Positions 1 through 11,410 of a stretch of 64,000 nt of DNA are shown one piece after another; position 1 is the stretch's first letter, and each line of letters starts with the position of its first letter. The DNA is from Lineus longissimus. Lineage: Eukaryota > Nemertea > Pilidiophora > Heteronemertea > Lineidae. The notes beneath the pieces are model-generated. The model did no database searches and had not been told where the DNA came from. It saw only the letters and a program-made list of their open reading frames with translations. The stretch is from positions 11,286,001-11,350,000 of the forward strand of contig NC_088314.1 of the NCBI RefSeq assembly GCF_910592395.1, read 5' to 3'. The translations under genes and the position numbers were made by a program.

Positions 1-556
1 ACCAGACATGCCAGAGTGTTTATCAAGATCTTTCACCGTTTTAATTGCGCGTTTTAGGCAGATTAATCAATTATTACATGCATGCATTATATATCACCGA
101 AATGATAATTGCGTATGCTATTTGAAACTAAGTTCAGATATTATTTTCGATCTTTGAATTGAATTTAGGCGAGTGATATTTGACACCCGGTCGACATATC
201 AGGACTTGCAAAATTCACTCGAGATCGCTTGCATCATCGGCACGTTTGAAAACCGAATTTCACAAATTCCACAAATATTTATCACATACCATATGTATCA
301 CCACAAAGGTAACTTTCTAGACTATTTGAAACCAGAGTCTTTCTATACAAGGGTCTGGTCACCGGCAACTTTCCTTTGATCACACGGCTCTCTCATGCAA
401 TTAACTGGAGCCAGATGAAGCCCTTTAATTTTTTCTTAAATTTTGCGCAAACGTTGTAAGTCAGTTCTATCAACTTCCGATGGTGGCGCGCTTTTTCGCC
501 GAAGCTCACCGAGTTTCTCCGAACCGTTCCGAATGAGGAAGACACTAACAACAAAA

Positions 557-796
557 ATGGCGGACGAGGGAGTTGTCTTTCAAGATTTTCCGGTTAATTT
601 AGACGATATGCACGATAATCTTGGTCAAAATGATTTTGATTATGTTTTTTCTGATACGGAATGTGTTGAAGAACATGATGAAGAGAACATTCAGCCGAAG
701 AAGTCATCGTGGAAGTGTCCAGTGTGTGAAAAAAAAAATCAATACAATTTGATTTACATAAAAACATTTTATTACCGGGTAATACCAGAAACATAA
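557..796 (+). CDS. Hypothetical exon, acidic protein ending in CPVC zinc-ligand pair
   Basis: The start is chosen at the ATG in AAAAATGGCGGAC, a good initiation context; the frame is open further upstream to 443. The predicted product is about 79 residues, acidic (many D and E), and near its end has WKCPVCEKK, which resembles the first half of a C2H2 or C4 zinc site. No second ligand pair follows before the stop. This fits a first exon whose true donor lies near the CPVC codons (a GTGTGTGA is present), with translation after that being intron. I do not recognise the family. Confidence 0.35.
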   Translation: MADEGVVFQDFPVNLDDMHDNLGQNDFDYVFSDTECVEEHDEENIQPKKSSWKCPVCEKKNQYNLIYIKTFYYRVIPET

Positions 797-841
797 AGTG
801 AAGTAAAACCTGGCTGGCAACGGTTTCGACATCACCAAAAT

Positions 842-1207
842 CTAGAAAGATCCATCATTTTGAATGACCAGACTTTTCTGCACAACTGGCACACTATTAG
901 CGATCACAAAGTGCTGACAGAAAATGACAGAATCATCCCCGTTCAACCTGACCCAATCACGTGGAAGCGGGACACTATCAGCAACAGAAATAGCCTCGAA
1001 AAAAGTCGGCACTGTCAATATAACTTCAGCAGGTCGATCGTCCGGTTCTAGCCTTTTGCTCATAGTCATAACTGTGTTGCAGAAATTTTCAAGAACTGGA
1101 TCTAACACGCTAACTGGATCTAACACTGACACCTTCGGTAACCTATCATCTTTCTTGCTCTTGGGACGTGTAAACCTGGACCTTGAACCCTTTTTCTTAT
1201 TCGGCAT
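842..1207 (-). CDS. Hypothetical basic-N-terminal protein
   Basis: The minus-strand ORF from the ATG at 1207 gives 121 residues. It opens with a lysine/arginine-rich stretch (MPNKKKGSRSRF...), typical of nuclear proteins, then has a perfect internal duplication of SVLDPV from an 18-base tandem repeat near 1095-1130. The C-terminal half (LPRDWVRLNGDDSVIFCQ) looks like folded protein rather than random translation. It may be a first exon of a transposon-borne or host gene. No domain is recognised. It sits 45 bases from the opposite-strand ORF 557-796, so a divergent or nested arrangement inside the 333-2427 inverted repeats is possible. Confidence 0.35.
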   Translation of the reverse strand: MPNKKKGSRSRFTRPKSKKDDRLPKVSVLDPVSVLDPVLENFCNTVMTMSKRLEPDDRPAEVILTVPTFFEAISVADSVPLPRDWVRLNGDDSVIFCQHFVIANSVPVVQKSLVIQNDGSF

Positions 1208-1273
1208 GATGGAACCAGACCTAAAGTGAAGAAGTGAAACAGCATAATTTATAACTGGTAAATAAAACAACAA

Positions 1274-2397
1274 AAATTACAACAGGTAAATAAAACAACA
1301 GAGTGAATAAGTTCATTTCATCAGGTGACTCAAATCAGGAATTACAATTATAAGGCCCAGGCCTACTTAAGTTAGGTTAAAAAACAAATTAACAAATACA
1401 AATACAACACAAGCTGTTGTGTTATTGTTTACAAAAGTTATCAACACATGGCATACATTGCAGGGAGTCGAGAAATAATGAGTAATGCAGGTAATGTAAA
1501 CCACACACATAACACAACAGTGGATTTGAGTACTTTCGAGTATGATGCTTTGCATGACATTTTATTTCAACCTGTCATCGAACCTTTTCTAGTATCTGTC
1601 ATGACCTGTGCATGAAGCCATATACATCCGGGTACTCTACACACTGAACCGCTGAATGACAGAACCAATTTGAGGAAAACGGGACCAATTTGTAATAATA
1701 ATAACTCAAGATTAAAAACTTAAAAATGTACAAGAGTTGATTATTTAGTAAGAAGACAGCTATATCTAATTAGCAAATGTACTATGATAATGAAATTTGC
1801 ACGATAAACATGCTAACTGCTAACAACAACTTTTCGTCTATCCGAGAATTTTTCGTTTTCTTCAGGCGTTTTTTAGGTTTTTTTTCAGAGACTCGAATAA
1901 AACCCGCTCTAACGTCAGTTTGTTCGGTTCAATTTTAACCACACGCGATTATTAAGTTAGATCAAACCATAAAGAACAATGTGAATCTTTTAAAAAGTCA
2001 AATCAACAACGACATCATACTGAACGCCTAACAACAAAAATGTGGAAAACTGCGAGAAGAAAAAAAACTATTTGGACATTTTTCGAATCGCCGTCAAAAC
2101 TAGTCTACAAAGATGACCAATTGGTGCAAAACTAATAACATATATCGCAAATTGAAACATACCTAACTGTCCGTGAGATAAAAGTCTATCTTGATTTTAG
2201 CAACTCAAAGTGATTCTTGATATCCTTCAGGCAGTAAAAACATGTTTTTGTGAGAGAGATTGAGACGATGACTTTCCGAGTGAACCAAAATGGCGGATAT
2301 GGCGTAAAAAGTTGGCTTGGGTGTACCACGTGATCCGAGAGAGCGCTGTCCCACCGCACGTCGTTCGAGACGGGCGGTGTCTTTGATGTTGAAACCA
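1274..2397. other. No gene seen
   Basis: AT-rich sequence with no ORF that looks coding. Several short conserved-looking pieces appear, but I find no splice-bounded exon. Confidence 0.5.
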
Positions 2398-2832
2398 GTG
2401 ACCAGACCCTTGTATAGAAAGACTCTGTTGAAACCAAGTTCAGATACTTATTTTCACAAAAATTCGAAGCTATGCAAGGGATTTTTCACTGGTAGAGATC
2501 GACGGAAACAAATTTCTCGCTCTAAAATGACATGAGACCAGCACCAACTTTCGCTAATTTGTGCACAAAATTTCCGCAATATTATAAAAAACTATTGATA
2601 AATCTGAATTATATAGACTCTTTTCAGCACCTAAACAAATTTCAGGTACATGGTCATGTTGATTTGAAGAGTATCAACCGATTGAACATGAGAAATTTCA
2701 CTCACCTTCATTGAAGCAGCGACTACCACCATTTTTAAATGGTGGCATCTCTTCTATCGATCGGCCAATCAGCGGCACTGCTTGCAAAAAAGTTGAGCCG
2801 AGCGCCAAATTTGAAATCGCCAAAACTCAGTC

Positions 2833-3212
2833 AATGTGCCCGCAGCGCCAACCGGTGGTGAAAACTATATCAATTCCATTAAAAGTAAAAATGAAAAAAT
2901 ATTTAAAAATATTCAGCCACATTTGAAAACAATATTTGCTCTGTGGACCGAGGTAAAAAGGGAAAGAAATCTAAACGCGAAATGACCTCATTCTCTTAAT
3001 ACAGGTCGGATCGCGCTGATTTTTCGTTTCTTAGTTCACCTTGGGCAACTCCTAATTTAGCACCGTCAACGAAGTGGCTAGGCTTCCCGGTCATGAAATG
3101 TCCAATTTTGTCCACAGATGGGTCCCTAGATGGATGGATGGATTGCAGGACGGACACCATTTGAACAGCTATTCTACTAGCTCCGCTGACTTTGTCAGCT
3201 GAGCTAAAAATA
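2833..3212 (+). repeat. Hairpin-ended dispersed repeat (family C), copy 1
   Basis: About 370 bp that recurs in inverted orientation at about 61940-62285 in the same order: AGCGCCAAC near one end, then a CTGTGGACCGAGGT block, a GGTCGGATCGCGCTGATTTT block, and a terminal hairpin (3179-3205, arms around CTGACTTTGTCAG) followed by TAAAAA. It has a GGATGGATGGATTG stretch near the hairpin. It looks like a short nonautonomous element with one hairpin end. Confidence 0.7.
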
Positions 3213-3784
3213 TGTTGTTCAGAAATTTGGCCTTCACTTTGTTATGTCCCGGGTGTTGTGAGGACATGTATAACAAACAATTTTAAATTACATGCATTCA
3301 ATGACACAAATTAGACACTGTTTTAAAAATGATAAAGTCTTGAAGTTGAGAGAGAAGAATGCGGATATTGTGAGACAGGAGCAAAGCACATGTGTATGAA
3401 CACCTGTGCTTTGCTCCCAGAGGCGTTTATAGCAGAAAAGAAAGAACTGAGATCCAACAGGCACATGTGAGCCCACTGGACAAAAGGCTCCACACAATAG
3501 GAATTATGACCAATCGTAGACTACCCAGATGGCAGCACAATATACAGACCATTAACCTCATAGGCCTTGTCATACATAATAACTTTCATTAGTTCAACTT
3601 TCTGCGCCATTAAAGAAATATTATTGACCTAATGAGGGACTTCATTCACTAAGCAGTTCAAATTTTTCACGAGAGATGTCGCCTACTAGCGGTCCAGTGC
3701 GCATTACGTCCGGTTCAGAGCAGACAACATTAAACTCCGACCTTGGGCCTTGGTTGCTTTATTGCCAAATTTATCGACAATACA
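3213..3784. other. Intergenic and likely 5' region of the THAP exon
   Basis: No supported gene. Overlapping ORFs at 3288-3592 lie on both strands and lack domain-like composition. The last 100 bases lead directly into the THAP start codon. Confidence 0.4.
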
Positions 3785-3986
3785 ATGCCGCAAACCTGTT
3801 GTTGTGTGAAGGGGTGCCCCAATAGAGGCGGTCATGCGTTCCCCAAAGACAATAAGAAGGCAAAAACTTAGGTAAAGTACCTCAAGTGGGCTGACAAACG
3901 AGGTCAGCTATGGAAGCCGACGGCCCATTCAGTTGTTTGCAAGGCCCACTTCAAAGAATCAGACTACAAAGAGAGCACTGTTATAG
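3785..3986 (+). pseudogene. THAP-domain first exon with in-frame TAG
   Basis: Reading from the ATG at 3785 gives a THAP zinc finger (C2CH, DNA binding). It starts MPQTCCCVKGC, giving the CxxxC pair, followed by AFPKD, then YLKWADKR, the invariant-type tryptophan and proline in LWKPT, and the CxxH pair in VCKAHF. The exon ends at a consensus donor (ATAG, then GTAAGC at 3987). Codon 29 is TAG (3869-3871), yet the frame and the domain continue perfectly on both sides of it. So this is either a pseudogene, a null allele or a sequence error. THAP domains occur in P-element-type transposases and in host transcription factors; this exon alone cannot say which. Confidence 0.8.
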
Positions 3987-5250
3987 GTAAGCATATGCCT
4001 AGTTACAATTGATTTGACCACTAGAGGTACCACGTAGCTCTGCGAGTGCCATTCAACGGAACCTGTTCATCCACACTCCACAATATTTACATCATCTGAT
4101 CTGTGGCTGTGGATTCATGCACATGATGCACTGTGTACATCTTATTATAATTGACGGACTCCATTTTGAATGTCTCGGTACCAACTGTAGTTAATAGGTG
4201 CTTTACGTGTGTAACAGTGTAGCTATGTGTACAGAAGTTCGGTCAACGATGAAATTTGGGGCTATGTCACGCATCTCCTCCTAAACTATGCACTGCCGTG
4301 GGGCAAGAGCGAATTAGGAGTGTTGACTAACTATGTGACCATGTTTTAGGCGAACTTTAAGGCCAGGAAGTTAGGCAGGATTTTCACAAATGCGAACTTT
4401 GCAGGATCAATATAAAATAAATCGTCGGGACCCGTTCGAGTGGAGTCATGTGGCTTACTCGGGTAAAACTCGGGTCACTCGGCCATTTTGCTAACTCGGG
4501 TCACATGGCCATTTTGCTAAAAGCAAAAGTAAAGAACCCGTTCGAGTGGAGCCAAGAACCCGTTCGAGTGGAGCCAACTCGAGTCAATCGGCCATTTTTT
4601 CAAAGAGTACAGTCGGACAATTTTACAGAGCGAACATATTTTCACCCTTGGAGAGATTTCAAATTTGTTAAAGTAAGTAATATGATGCCCAGTCACTCCC
4701 ACGGACAACGGAGGTTCTCCGTACTTTCATCAACATGATCTTTTACTCCTCGGCAGTATTGTTTTCCATTAACAACGTCCCGACTTCTGGTCACGCATTG
4801 GTCAATTGAGCGGATTGAAGGATTTTCCACTCCCTCCCTCTCAGTCATAAGATAAACGTACAAAAACACAAGGTGCACATTTATTAGTCCCACCAATCTT
4901 AAATACCATATCTGTATGACATTCCCTGTGAGAATTTTGAACATTCATCAAAGGATGCCCGAGATAACTCGCGATATTAATGTTGTCTCCCAGTTTCACG
5001 TGGGAATGTTTACAAGCCAGCTCAGCTGGCGAAAGTTCATACATCCGGGTACTTTCAAAATGGCAGCGCCCATGGTTAACCTGAACTAACGTTAATAAAT
5101 CGACTTTTCTGCACTGTATAAGGAAGAGTGTCCTATCTAAACACACCAAGTCATAAAATACGATCTCAATTATACATCGGGCCAAGACTTTTTTCACTTT
5201 ATCACAGTAGAATGCGTTTTTCAACAGCAGAACCTGACCTACGCCAATAA
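3987..5250. other. Intron/intergenic; short repeats at 4428-4590
   Basis: No supported exon after the THAP donor. At 4428-4590 the phrase ACCCGTTCGAGTGGAGYC occurs three times with related CTCGGGTCA / GGCCATTTTGCTAA phrases. The 5' end of the Helitron probably lies in this interval, but I cannot place its terminal TC. Confidence 0.4.
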
Positions 5251-6371
5251 CCATACCACAAACCTGTGCATTTATGTCAACACTACACACTCTTAGCAAA
5301 GCCACCTGAGTGCTTACCTGCACAACCTCAACTACACTGTGCTGCCAATAACAAGTTGTGCTATGGGTGCTGTCTGCAACTAAAGCATGGTACTGTTTCT
5401 GAATGCGAAAAGTCAGGTATTGAGAAATTATATGTTCATATCAGGCAACCACTCTGTATCAATCCATTCTCTACTTTGCAGGCACCACCATGCCCTACTA
5501 CCAGGTACCACCCCACAATACTGTGATGTCACTCATCCAACACTTGAATCGCCTGCAACATACGATGCAACGAGAGGCCGCCTTTTGCCAGGTAATTGCT
5601 ACCGAGTTACGTGAAGGCTCCATCACTGCGCTCGACAATCTCGGTCAGATTGCTCAACAGTCTCTCCATCTCGCAGCTAAGAAGTTGGAGCAGTTGCTGC
5701 ACGCTGGGGCCGACTACGATAAAAAGGACCTATCACAAGCTCAAGTGCTCCTAACAAAACTCACTGACTATATCACAAATGAAATCGGCCTCATTCAGGT
5801 GTACCTTGAGACAGGCAATATTGAAGACGCTGTCCAACTCCTTAAGATGCTGCGGCACAATATTGATGGCCGCACAACTTATATCAATAAGTTCTTACAA
5901 ACAGCAAAATTGCACCTCAGCAATTGGCATCTGCAGCGAAAACGACAGCCGACCAGTACTACCAAATCAACATCCTCTCGACACCCCCTACCAACCACTT
6001 CCTCCACGCCAAAAAAAACGTCCATGCCATCGAAACAAGAACCTGTGCCGTCAACATCATCGCAGGACTCCCTTCCCCTCAGCTCAGAAACCATGTTCGA
6101 CAACGACATGTCGGATGCACTACTCTCTGACATCAGTTTTGACATTAAGCAAGAGGGAACTGAGAGTGAGAAAGAAAACGCTCAGGAGGGAAACAATACA
6201 GCATGTGACACTCCGGACGCTCAAGACAAACCAGAACATAACGCCCTTGAAAACCAAGCACCTGTCATCAACGACATCAACAACAACGCCGCAGCCAACA
6301 AGGACAATTCTGATCCACAACAGGTCACCGCTGAGGAGGCCCTGGCACTCCTACACGATAAGGAGAAATAA
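5251..6371 (+). CDS. Helitron accessory protein, Cys-rich exon spliced to helical ORF
   Basis: Two exons are supported: about 5251-5416 and 5482-6371, with a 65-base intron that has GT/AG ends (CAGGTATTG; CTACTTTGCAGG) and keeps the frame. Exon 1 is cysteine-rich (LCYGCC, CAANN, ECEKS), resembling a small zinc-binding unit. Exon 2 alone is an intact 293-codon ORF from a well-placed ATG at 5490 (ACCACCATG). Residues 1-150 look alpha-helical; then comes a Ser/Thr/Pro-rich linker, followed by an acidic tail with IKQE, which matches the psi-K-x-E SUMO consensus. No domain is recognised. It sits just upstream of the Rep gene on the same strand, so it is probably an element-encoded accessory protein. 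The start of exon 1 is uncertain (in-frame stop at 5248). Confidence 0.6.
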
Positions 6372-6708
6372 TTCTTCATCAATAGTTCTTCTTATAAAGG
6401 CAACATTTTCAGTGAGTGCCCTTTGCCCTCCTATTTCAGTGCCTTCACTCCTGTGCCCAAATTAGGCAAAACAAGCAGGAAAAAAACATTTCAGCTTTGC
6501 ACCTTATAACGTTTAACTGTGCTCCCAATTCCCATGACAAATGAGCCCAAATTGACAATTTCGAAAATATCTCTATGCCCAAATTAAACTAGCAAGATAC
6601 AAAATACAGCAATGTCTGTGCAACCAAGATGCCCGACTCCCAACTATATACTGCTACAAATATAGTTAACTTAACATGTTCTCTTCCATTACAGTGACAA
6701 CTTCAACC
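6372..6708 (+). promoter_or_regulatory. Spacer with likely splice acceptor before Rep start
   Basis: Non-coding spacer between the two Helitron ORFs. It ends with a pyrimidine-rich CTCTTCCATTACAG (acceptor near 6693), 15 bases before the ATG at 6709, suggesting a leader intron. Confidence 0.4.
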
Positions 6709-7840
6709 ATGCCAAAGCGAGCAAGACCTCAATCGTTTGGACGCTCTACCCCCACCACAACTAGAAAACAGCAACAACGTTCTCGACAGGCTGCATCACC
6801 TCTACCGTCTCCAATATCATCAAGAACCAGGTCACAATCTCTCCTGCCTGCCAGAAGATTTCCCGAACCAGTGGAACCCGTGCTAAACATTGCTGTGCCG
6901 AACTCCGAAACTCCAGGACCAAGTCAAATCCGACATCACGTGTCTGCTGCAACGAACACTTATAAAGCTGCCATTATTCATACGCCCGCTTTTGATGAAT
7001 TACAAGTGCCGAAAACTTTAAGTACTCATTCTTGCGGTTTGATCCAAGCAAACATTTGTGAATTTTGTGCAGCATATCTCTGGAAATCAGAACGTCAATC
7101 TATGTGCTGCCAACATGGCAAAGTCAACCTTACCCCCCCCCCGCCGCCTCCGCCACAACTGGTTCAAACATACTACCTCGAGAATGAACAATTTCTATCT
7201 AACATCAGAACATACAATAATGCATTAACTCTTGCATCTACTGGTTGCACTGAAGTAAGGGCCCCTGGTTTCAGCCCAACTGTGAAAATTCAAGGCAAAA
7301 TGTACCATCGCATTGGCTCCCTACTACCGCAGCCCTCTACTCCACCTAAGTACGCCCAAATTTTTTTCTACGACTCTGATAATGAATTACAAACTCGCAT
7401 GCAGCAGACTAATGTTTTAAACCAAACCACCATTCAAATTGCCTTCATGACATCAACTCCTACATTACATCATTCAAAGCCGCAATAGAAATCACTCGCA
7501 ACGCCAACATTCAGATCCTACTACATGCAGACGAAAACCACAAACCAAGCACTGAACACTGTCGTCGCTACAACTTGCCACTGACATCAGAAGTCTCAGC
7601 ACTCATCCCAGGAGAAATCGGTGAAAACCTAGACATCATCCTCCACTGTCGAAACGGCCCATGTAAAGCGAATTAACACACTTCACAGGTCATATGATCC
7701 CCTTCACTATGTCTTACTCTTTCCCTACGGTACTGATGGTTGGCAGCTGTCTCTAAAAAAAAACAGACAATAGGACCTTAACTGCCTTAGACCACTACAG
7801 CTTCAACCTCCAAATTCGTCACAACAACTTCAACATCATC
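6709..7840 (+). pseudogene. Helitron replicase N-terminal region, frame-broken
   Basis: From the ATG at 6709 (basic MPKRARPQSF start) the frame is open to 7488. It contains the usual Helitron N-terminal region: CEFCAAYLWKSE followed by MCCQHGKV (zinc-type CxxC and CC), then FLSNIRTYNNALTLAS and YHRIGSLLPQ, which precede the Rep domain in this family. Family similarity then moves by one base near 7440 to another frame, where CRRYNLPLTSEVSALIPGE can be read, and moves again near 7670 to a frame with YDPLHYVLLFPYGTDGW. A stop follows near 7770. At least two or three frameshifts therefore separate this part from the Rep ORF at 7841. A proline run (CCCCCCCCCGCCG, about 7133) is a likely slippage site. 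The element looks non-functional. Confidence 0.8.
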
Positions 7841-10800
7841 ATGCGCAGCCGTCGCCTCATGCAACAATACGCCGTCGACCAATGGGCTAAGATAGAACTT
7901 TCTAGATTGCAGTGGGTTAGCAGAAACCAAAAATCTATCCGGGCAGAGAAATACGCAGGTCTATTTGATGCTGTTCACTCAGGCGACACTGTCCCCCCTG
8001 GACGCAAGATCATCCTTCCACCAACCATTTATGGAAGCCCCAGGTTCTACTCAGAGGCTTTTCAAGACGCCATGGCCATCGTTCGCAAGCTGGGCAAGCC
8101 AGACTACTTCATTACATTTACCACCAATCCGAAATGGCCAGAAATCCAAGATGCATTACACCCCGGAGAAAAACCGCAAGACAGACCAGACCTTGCCGCA
8201 AGAGTATTCAAGCTCAAATCAGATTCATTGATCAACGACATTACCAAGCAACAAGTGCTTGGCAAAGTCTCCGCCTACACCATCACCATAGAATGGCAGA
8301 AACGTGGACTGACACACGCACATATCTTGCTCATCATGAATGAAGACTCCAAACCCCGAACACCCGAGATCATTGACCAGGTAGTATCAGCAGAACTTCC
8401 GAATAAGAATGCCAACCCAAAACTCTATCAGATCATCACCTCCAACAACATTCATGGCCCCTGTGGCAGCATTAACCTGAACAGTCCATGTATGGATGGG
8501 ACCGGCATGGAGAGGAAGTGCACCAAAAACTTCCCAAAACCATTTGCAGCTCACACAGTCGTGCCCGAAGACAGCTACCCCACCTACCGCCGTCGCTCAC
8601 CACAACAGGGAGGCCTCACCCACGCCATGACAGTTTGCAGAAATGACTTTATATGCGATAACTCCTTCATTGTACCCTACAATCCACTACTATCACTTCG
8701 ATATTCTGCCCACATCAATATTGAAGTCGTCCACTCAGTCCAAGCGGTCAAATACTTATACAAGTATATCACAAAAGGCCAAGACAGAATTGTCTTTTCC
8801 CTTACAGCAGATGGGACACCAGTTGCAGTACTAGATGAAGTTGAGAACTACCTAAATGCGCGATACATCTCAGCCAGCGAAGCCCTATGGAAAATCTACA
8901 GTTTCCCAATCCACCACAAGTACCCACCCGTTGAAAAACTACCATGCCACCTACCTGATCAGCAAACTGTCGTTTTCGAAGCCGAGGAAGCAGCCGCTAC
9001 AGTTGATAAAGGTCCCCCCACCACCAAGCTCATCACATTCTTCGCTACAAACACCAACGACATCGCCGCACGCGACATCTTATACCCAGACTTCCCACGT
9101 CACTTTACCTGGAATGCCCGTCAAAAACAATGGCAACGTCGCAAACGAGGTCAAAAACTCACCAACTCCCAACACTTCCAGACAGACACTGTTGGCCGCA
9201 TTCCAAATATCTCCCTCAGTCCACATCAATCAGAACTATATCACCTAAGAACACTGCTTCACCATAGATCAGGGCCACAGTCATATGCCGAATTACGTAC
9301 TGTTAACGGAATAGAATGCGCCACATTCCAAGAGGCCTGCCTTCATCTTGGATTAATCACAGACAACAAAGAAATTCACCGAGCCATGACTGAAGCCAGC
9401 ACCATTCAGTTCGGAAATCAACTCAGAAACTTCTTCACTACTCTTCTCATGTACTGCCGACCCGCTGACCCCAACGAATTTTGGATACAATGGAAACAAG
9501 AACTGTGTCGTGATTACATGCACCGAGACAAAGCAGTTACTCCCACTAACCACCATGAGAATGAAGTCCTCATTCACATTCAAGGCATCCTACAGAGAGA
9601 AAATTTAGACCTAGCCACCGATTTCAACCTCCCGCTTCCTGACACCAGCCTTATCAACACACCAACCACCACACGAGTGATAAGAGAAGAAACCAGCTTC
9701 GACACAATGCTCCTCCAAGAATCTGCTCCGCAGCTTATCAACACCCTCAACCCAGAACAGAGACAAGTGTTTGACTTAATCATGACCTCAGTCAATAACA
9801 ACGACAGCAAGCTATTTTGCTTAAATGCAAGTGGCGGGACAGGCAAAACATATCTCATCAACGTCCTACTAACCGCCATACGCGTACAACAAAACATAGC
9901 TCTTGCAACAGCCTTATCAGGCATTGCTGCCACTCTCCTCAACAATGGCCGCACCCTCCATTCTCGCTGTAAAATCCCCATCAACCTCAATGAACACTCC
10001 ACCTGCAACATCTCCAACAAAGATGCAACAGCTGACCTCCTCAGACTTGCCAAAATACTCATCATTGATGAAGTCTCCATGGGGCACAAGTACATCTTCG
10101 AATGCCTGGACCGCACCCTCCAAGACATCCGTCAAGACCAACATCTCTTCGGAGGCCTGACTATACTCTTCGCCAGAGACTGGAGACAAATATTGCCTGT
10201 AGTACCCCACGGCAGCAGACCACAGATTGTAGAAGCAACACTGAAGAAGTCTTACCTCTGGTCCAGCATTCAAACACTCCAACTCACATGCAACATGCGC
10301 ACCATCTCGGCAGACACCACAGACTTCGCCCAATACCTCACAAACATTGGCAATGGCTCTGACACATCGTACCCAAATATTGGGCCACACACCATCAAGG
10401 TCCCTGAACAGTTCACACACAACATAGCATCACTCTCCGACCTGTGCAACTTCGTCTTCACCGACTTACCTGACCACTTCACACAGGCATACTGGTTGTC
10501 TTCAAGGGCAGTTATTGCTCCAACAAATAAGGCAGTGCAAGAAATCAACACGTTCATCATTGACAAATTTCCGGGCTCCCCAGTAGAATACAAGAGCTGT
10601 GACACCATCCTAGAAAACGAACATGAGTACCCATTGGAATTCATTAACCGCTTGAATCCACCTGGCCTCCCACCACACAAACTCACCTTGAAAATAACCT
10701 GCTGTATAATGCTCCTGCGCAATTTCGATCCTCTCAACGGACACTGCAATGGCACACGCTACACAATAACAGGCCTCCATCAACACATCATTGAAGCAGT

Positions 10801-10867
10801 CATTGCCACAGGAACACATGCCGGCAAAAGACTATTCATCCCATTCATATCGAATACGAATCACTAA
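7841..10867 (+). pseudogene. Helitron Rep-helicase, C-terminally truncated
   Basis: Open frame of 1008 codons. The Rep endonuclease half has PDYFITFTTNPKWPE (residues 88-102), the HUH signature THAH (158-161) and the two-tyrosine motif KYLYKYITK (Y305, Y309, K312). These residues cut and join DNA in rolling-circle transposition. The SF1B (Pif1-like) helicase half has Walker A SGGTGKT (664-670), Walker B IIDEVSM (741-747) and LTCNMR (815-820). In the motif that normally reads GDxRQxLPV, the glycine is arginine (ARDWRQILPVV). The last about 20 bases of the ORF belong to an adjoining dispersed repeat, so the protein stops before the usual NKSQGQT-type motif. The first codon is not a true start: the family protein continues upstream in broken frames. 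Confidence 0.85.
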
Positions 10868-11410
10868 TGAGCGAGATATCACACTTTCTAGGTTTTCACT
10901 TTTTGCCCCCTGGTGTCCAAGTCGAGAAACAGATCAGACCAAAATTCAGTGTCAGAGGTAACCTGATCTAGGGGGTCTTGTGTACAAAGTTTCAAGCCCA
11001 TAGCCCTAGCAGTTACGAAACGTGCCACAGTTACGCTCAAACGGCCAATTTACACCATTTGACCTCTATGACCTTGAAAAATAGGTCAAATCGAAAACCT
11101 CTATATGTAATGTATCCTGGCTGGGAGTACCTACCATAAAAATTTCATCAAAAACAAAGTTTAAGTGAGGTATCACACTATTTATGTTTTCAGTTTTGGC
11201 CCCCTGGTGGCCAAGTCAAGAATCAGACCGGACCGAAATTCAGTGTCAAAGGTCATCTGACCTAGGGAGTCATGCATACATGTATAAACATTTTGAGTCC
11301 ATAGTCCTACATTTAAGAAACGTGCCACTGTTTTTGAAATAGGATACGACGGACGACGACGACGGACACTGCGGTGTTGTATGGACTTTTTTGGTGAGGC
11401 AAAAAAAATG
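10849..11410 (-). repeat. Family A dispersed repeat, abutting the Helitron break
   Basis: Two modules with the family's phrases: GCCCCCTGGTGKCCAAGTCGAGAA, an AGGTCA block at about 11061-11090, AAACGTGCCAC, and a terminal ACGACGGACGACGAC stretch ending in GTGAGGC. The same arrangement recurs at about 16930, 20990, 26760, 29090, 48870, 51690, 54365 and 60970. Confidence 0.75.

Larger units (their letters stand above)
333..2427. repeat. 30-bp inverted repeat pair bracketing 2.1 kb
   Basis: Bases 333-362 and 2398-2427 are exact reverse complements over 30 bp. They flank both unassigned ORFs (557-796 plus, 842-1207 minus). A related direct repeat also lies outside the left arm (about 123-150) and just right of the right arm (about 2430-2457). 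The arms could be the ends of a mobile element or two copies of one short dispersed repeat. I could not identify a target-site duplication, so the element reading is weak. Confidence 0.5.
5251..10848 (+). mobile_element. Helitron, 3'-truncated
   Basis: Rolling-circle DNA transposon identified from its Rep/helicase coding region (HUH motif, two-tyrosine motif, Walker A and B). Order on the plus strand: spliced accessory ORF, N-terminal Helitron-like region, frame-broken middle, Rep-helicase ORF. The element stops inside the helicase near 10848, where the sequence switches to a dispersed repeat also found at 26905-26960 (the same TCGAATAYGAATCACTAATG phrase). The last helicase motifs and the 3' CTRR-plus-hairpin terminus are missing. 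The 5' terminus was not located. Confidence 0.85.

Noticed and set aside
4841-5323. 160-codon minus-strand ORF
   Set aside because: Overlaps the Helitron 5' region and the opposite-strand Cys-rich exon; no recognisable motif or consistent start.
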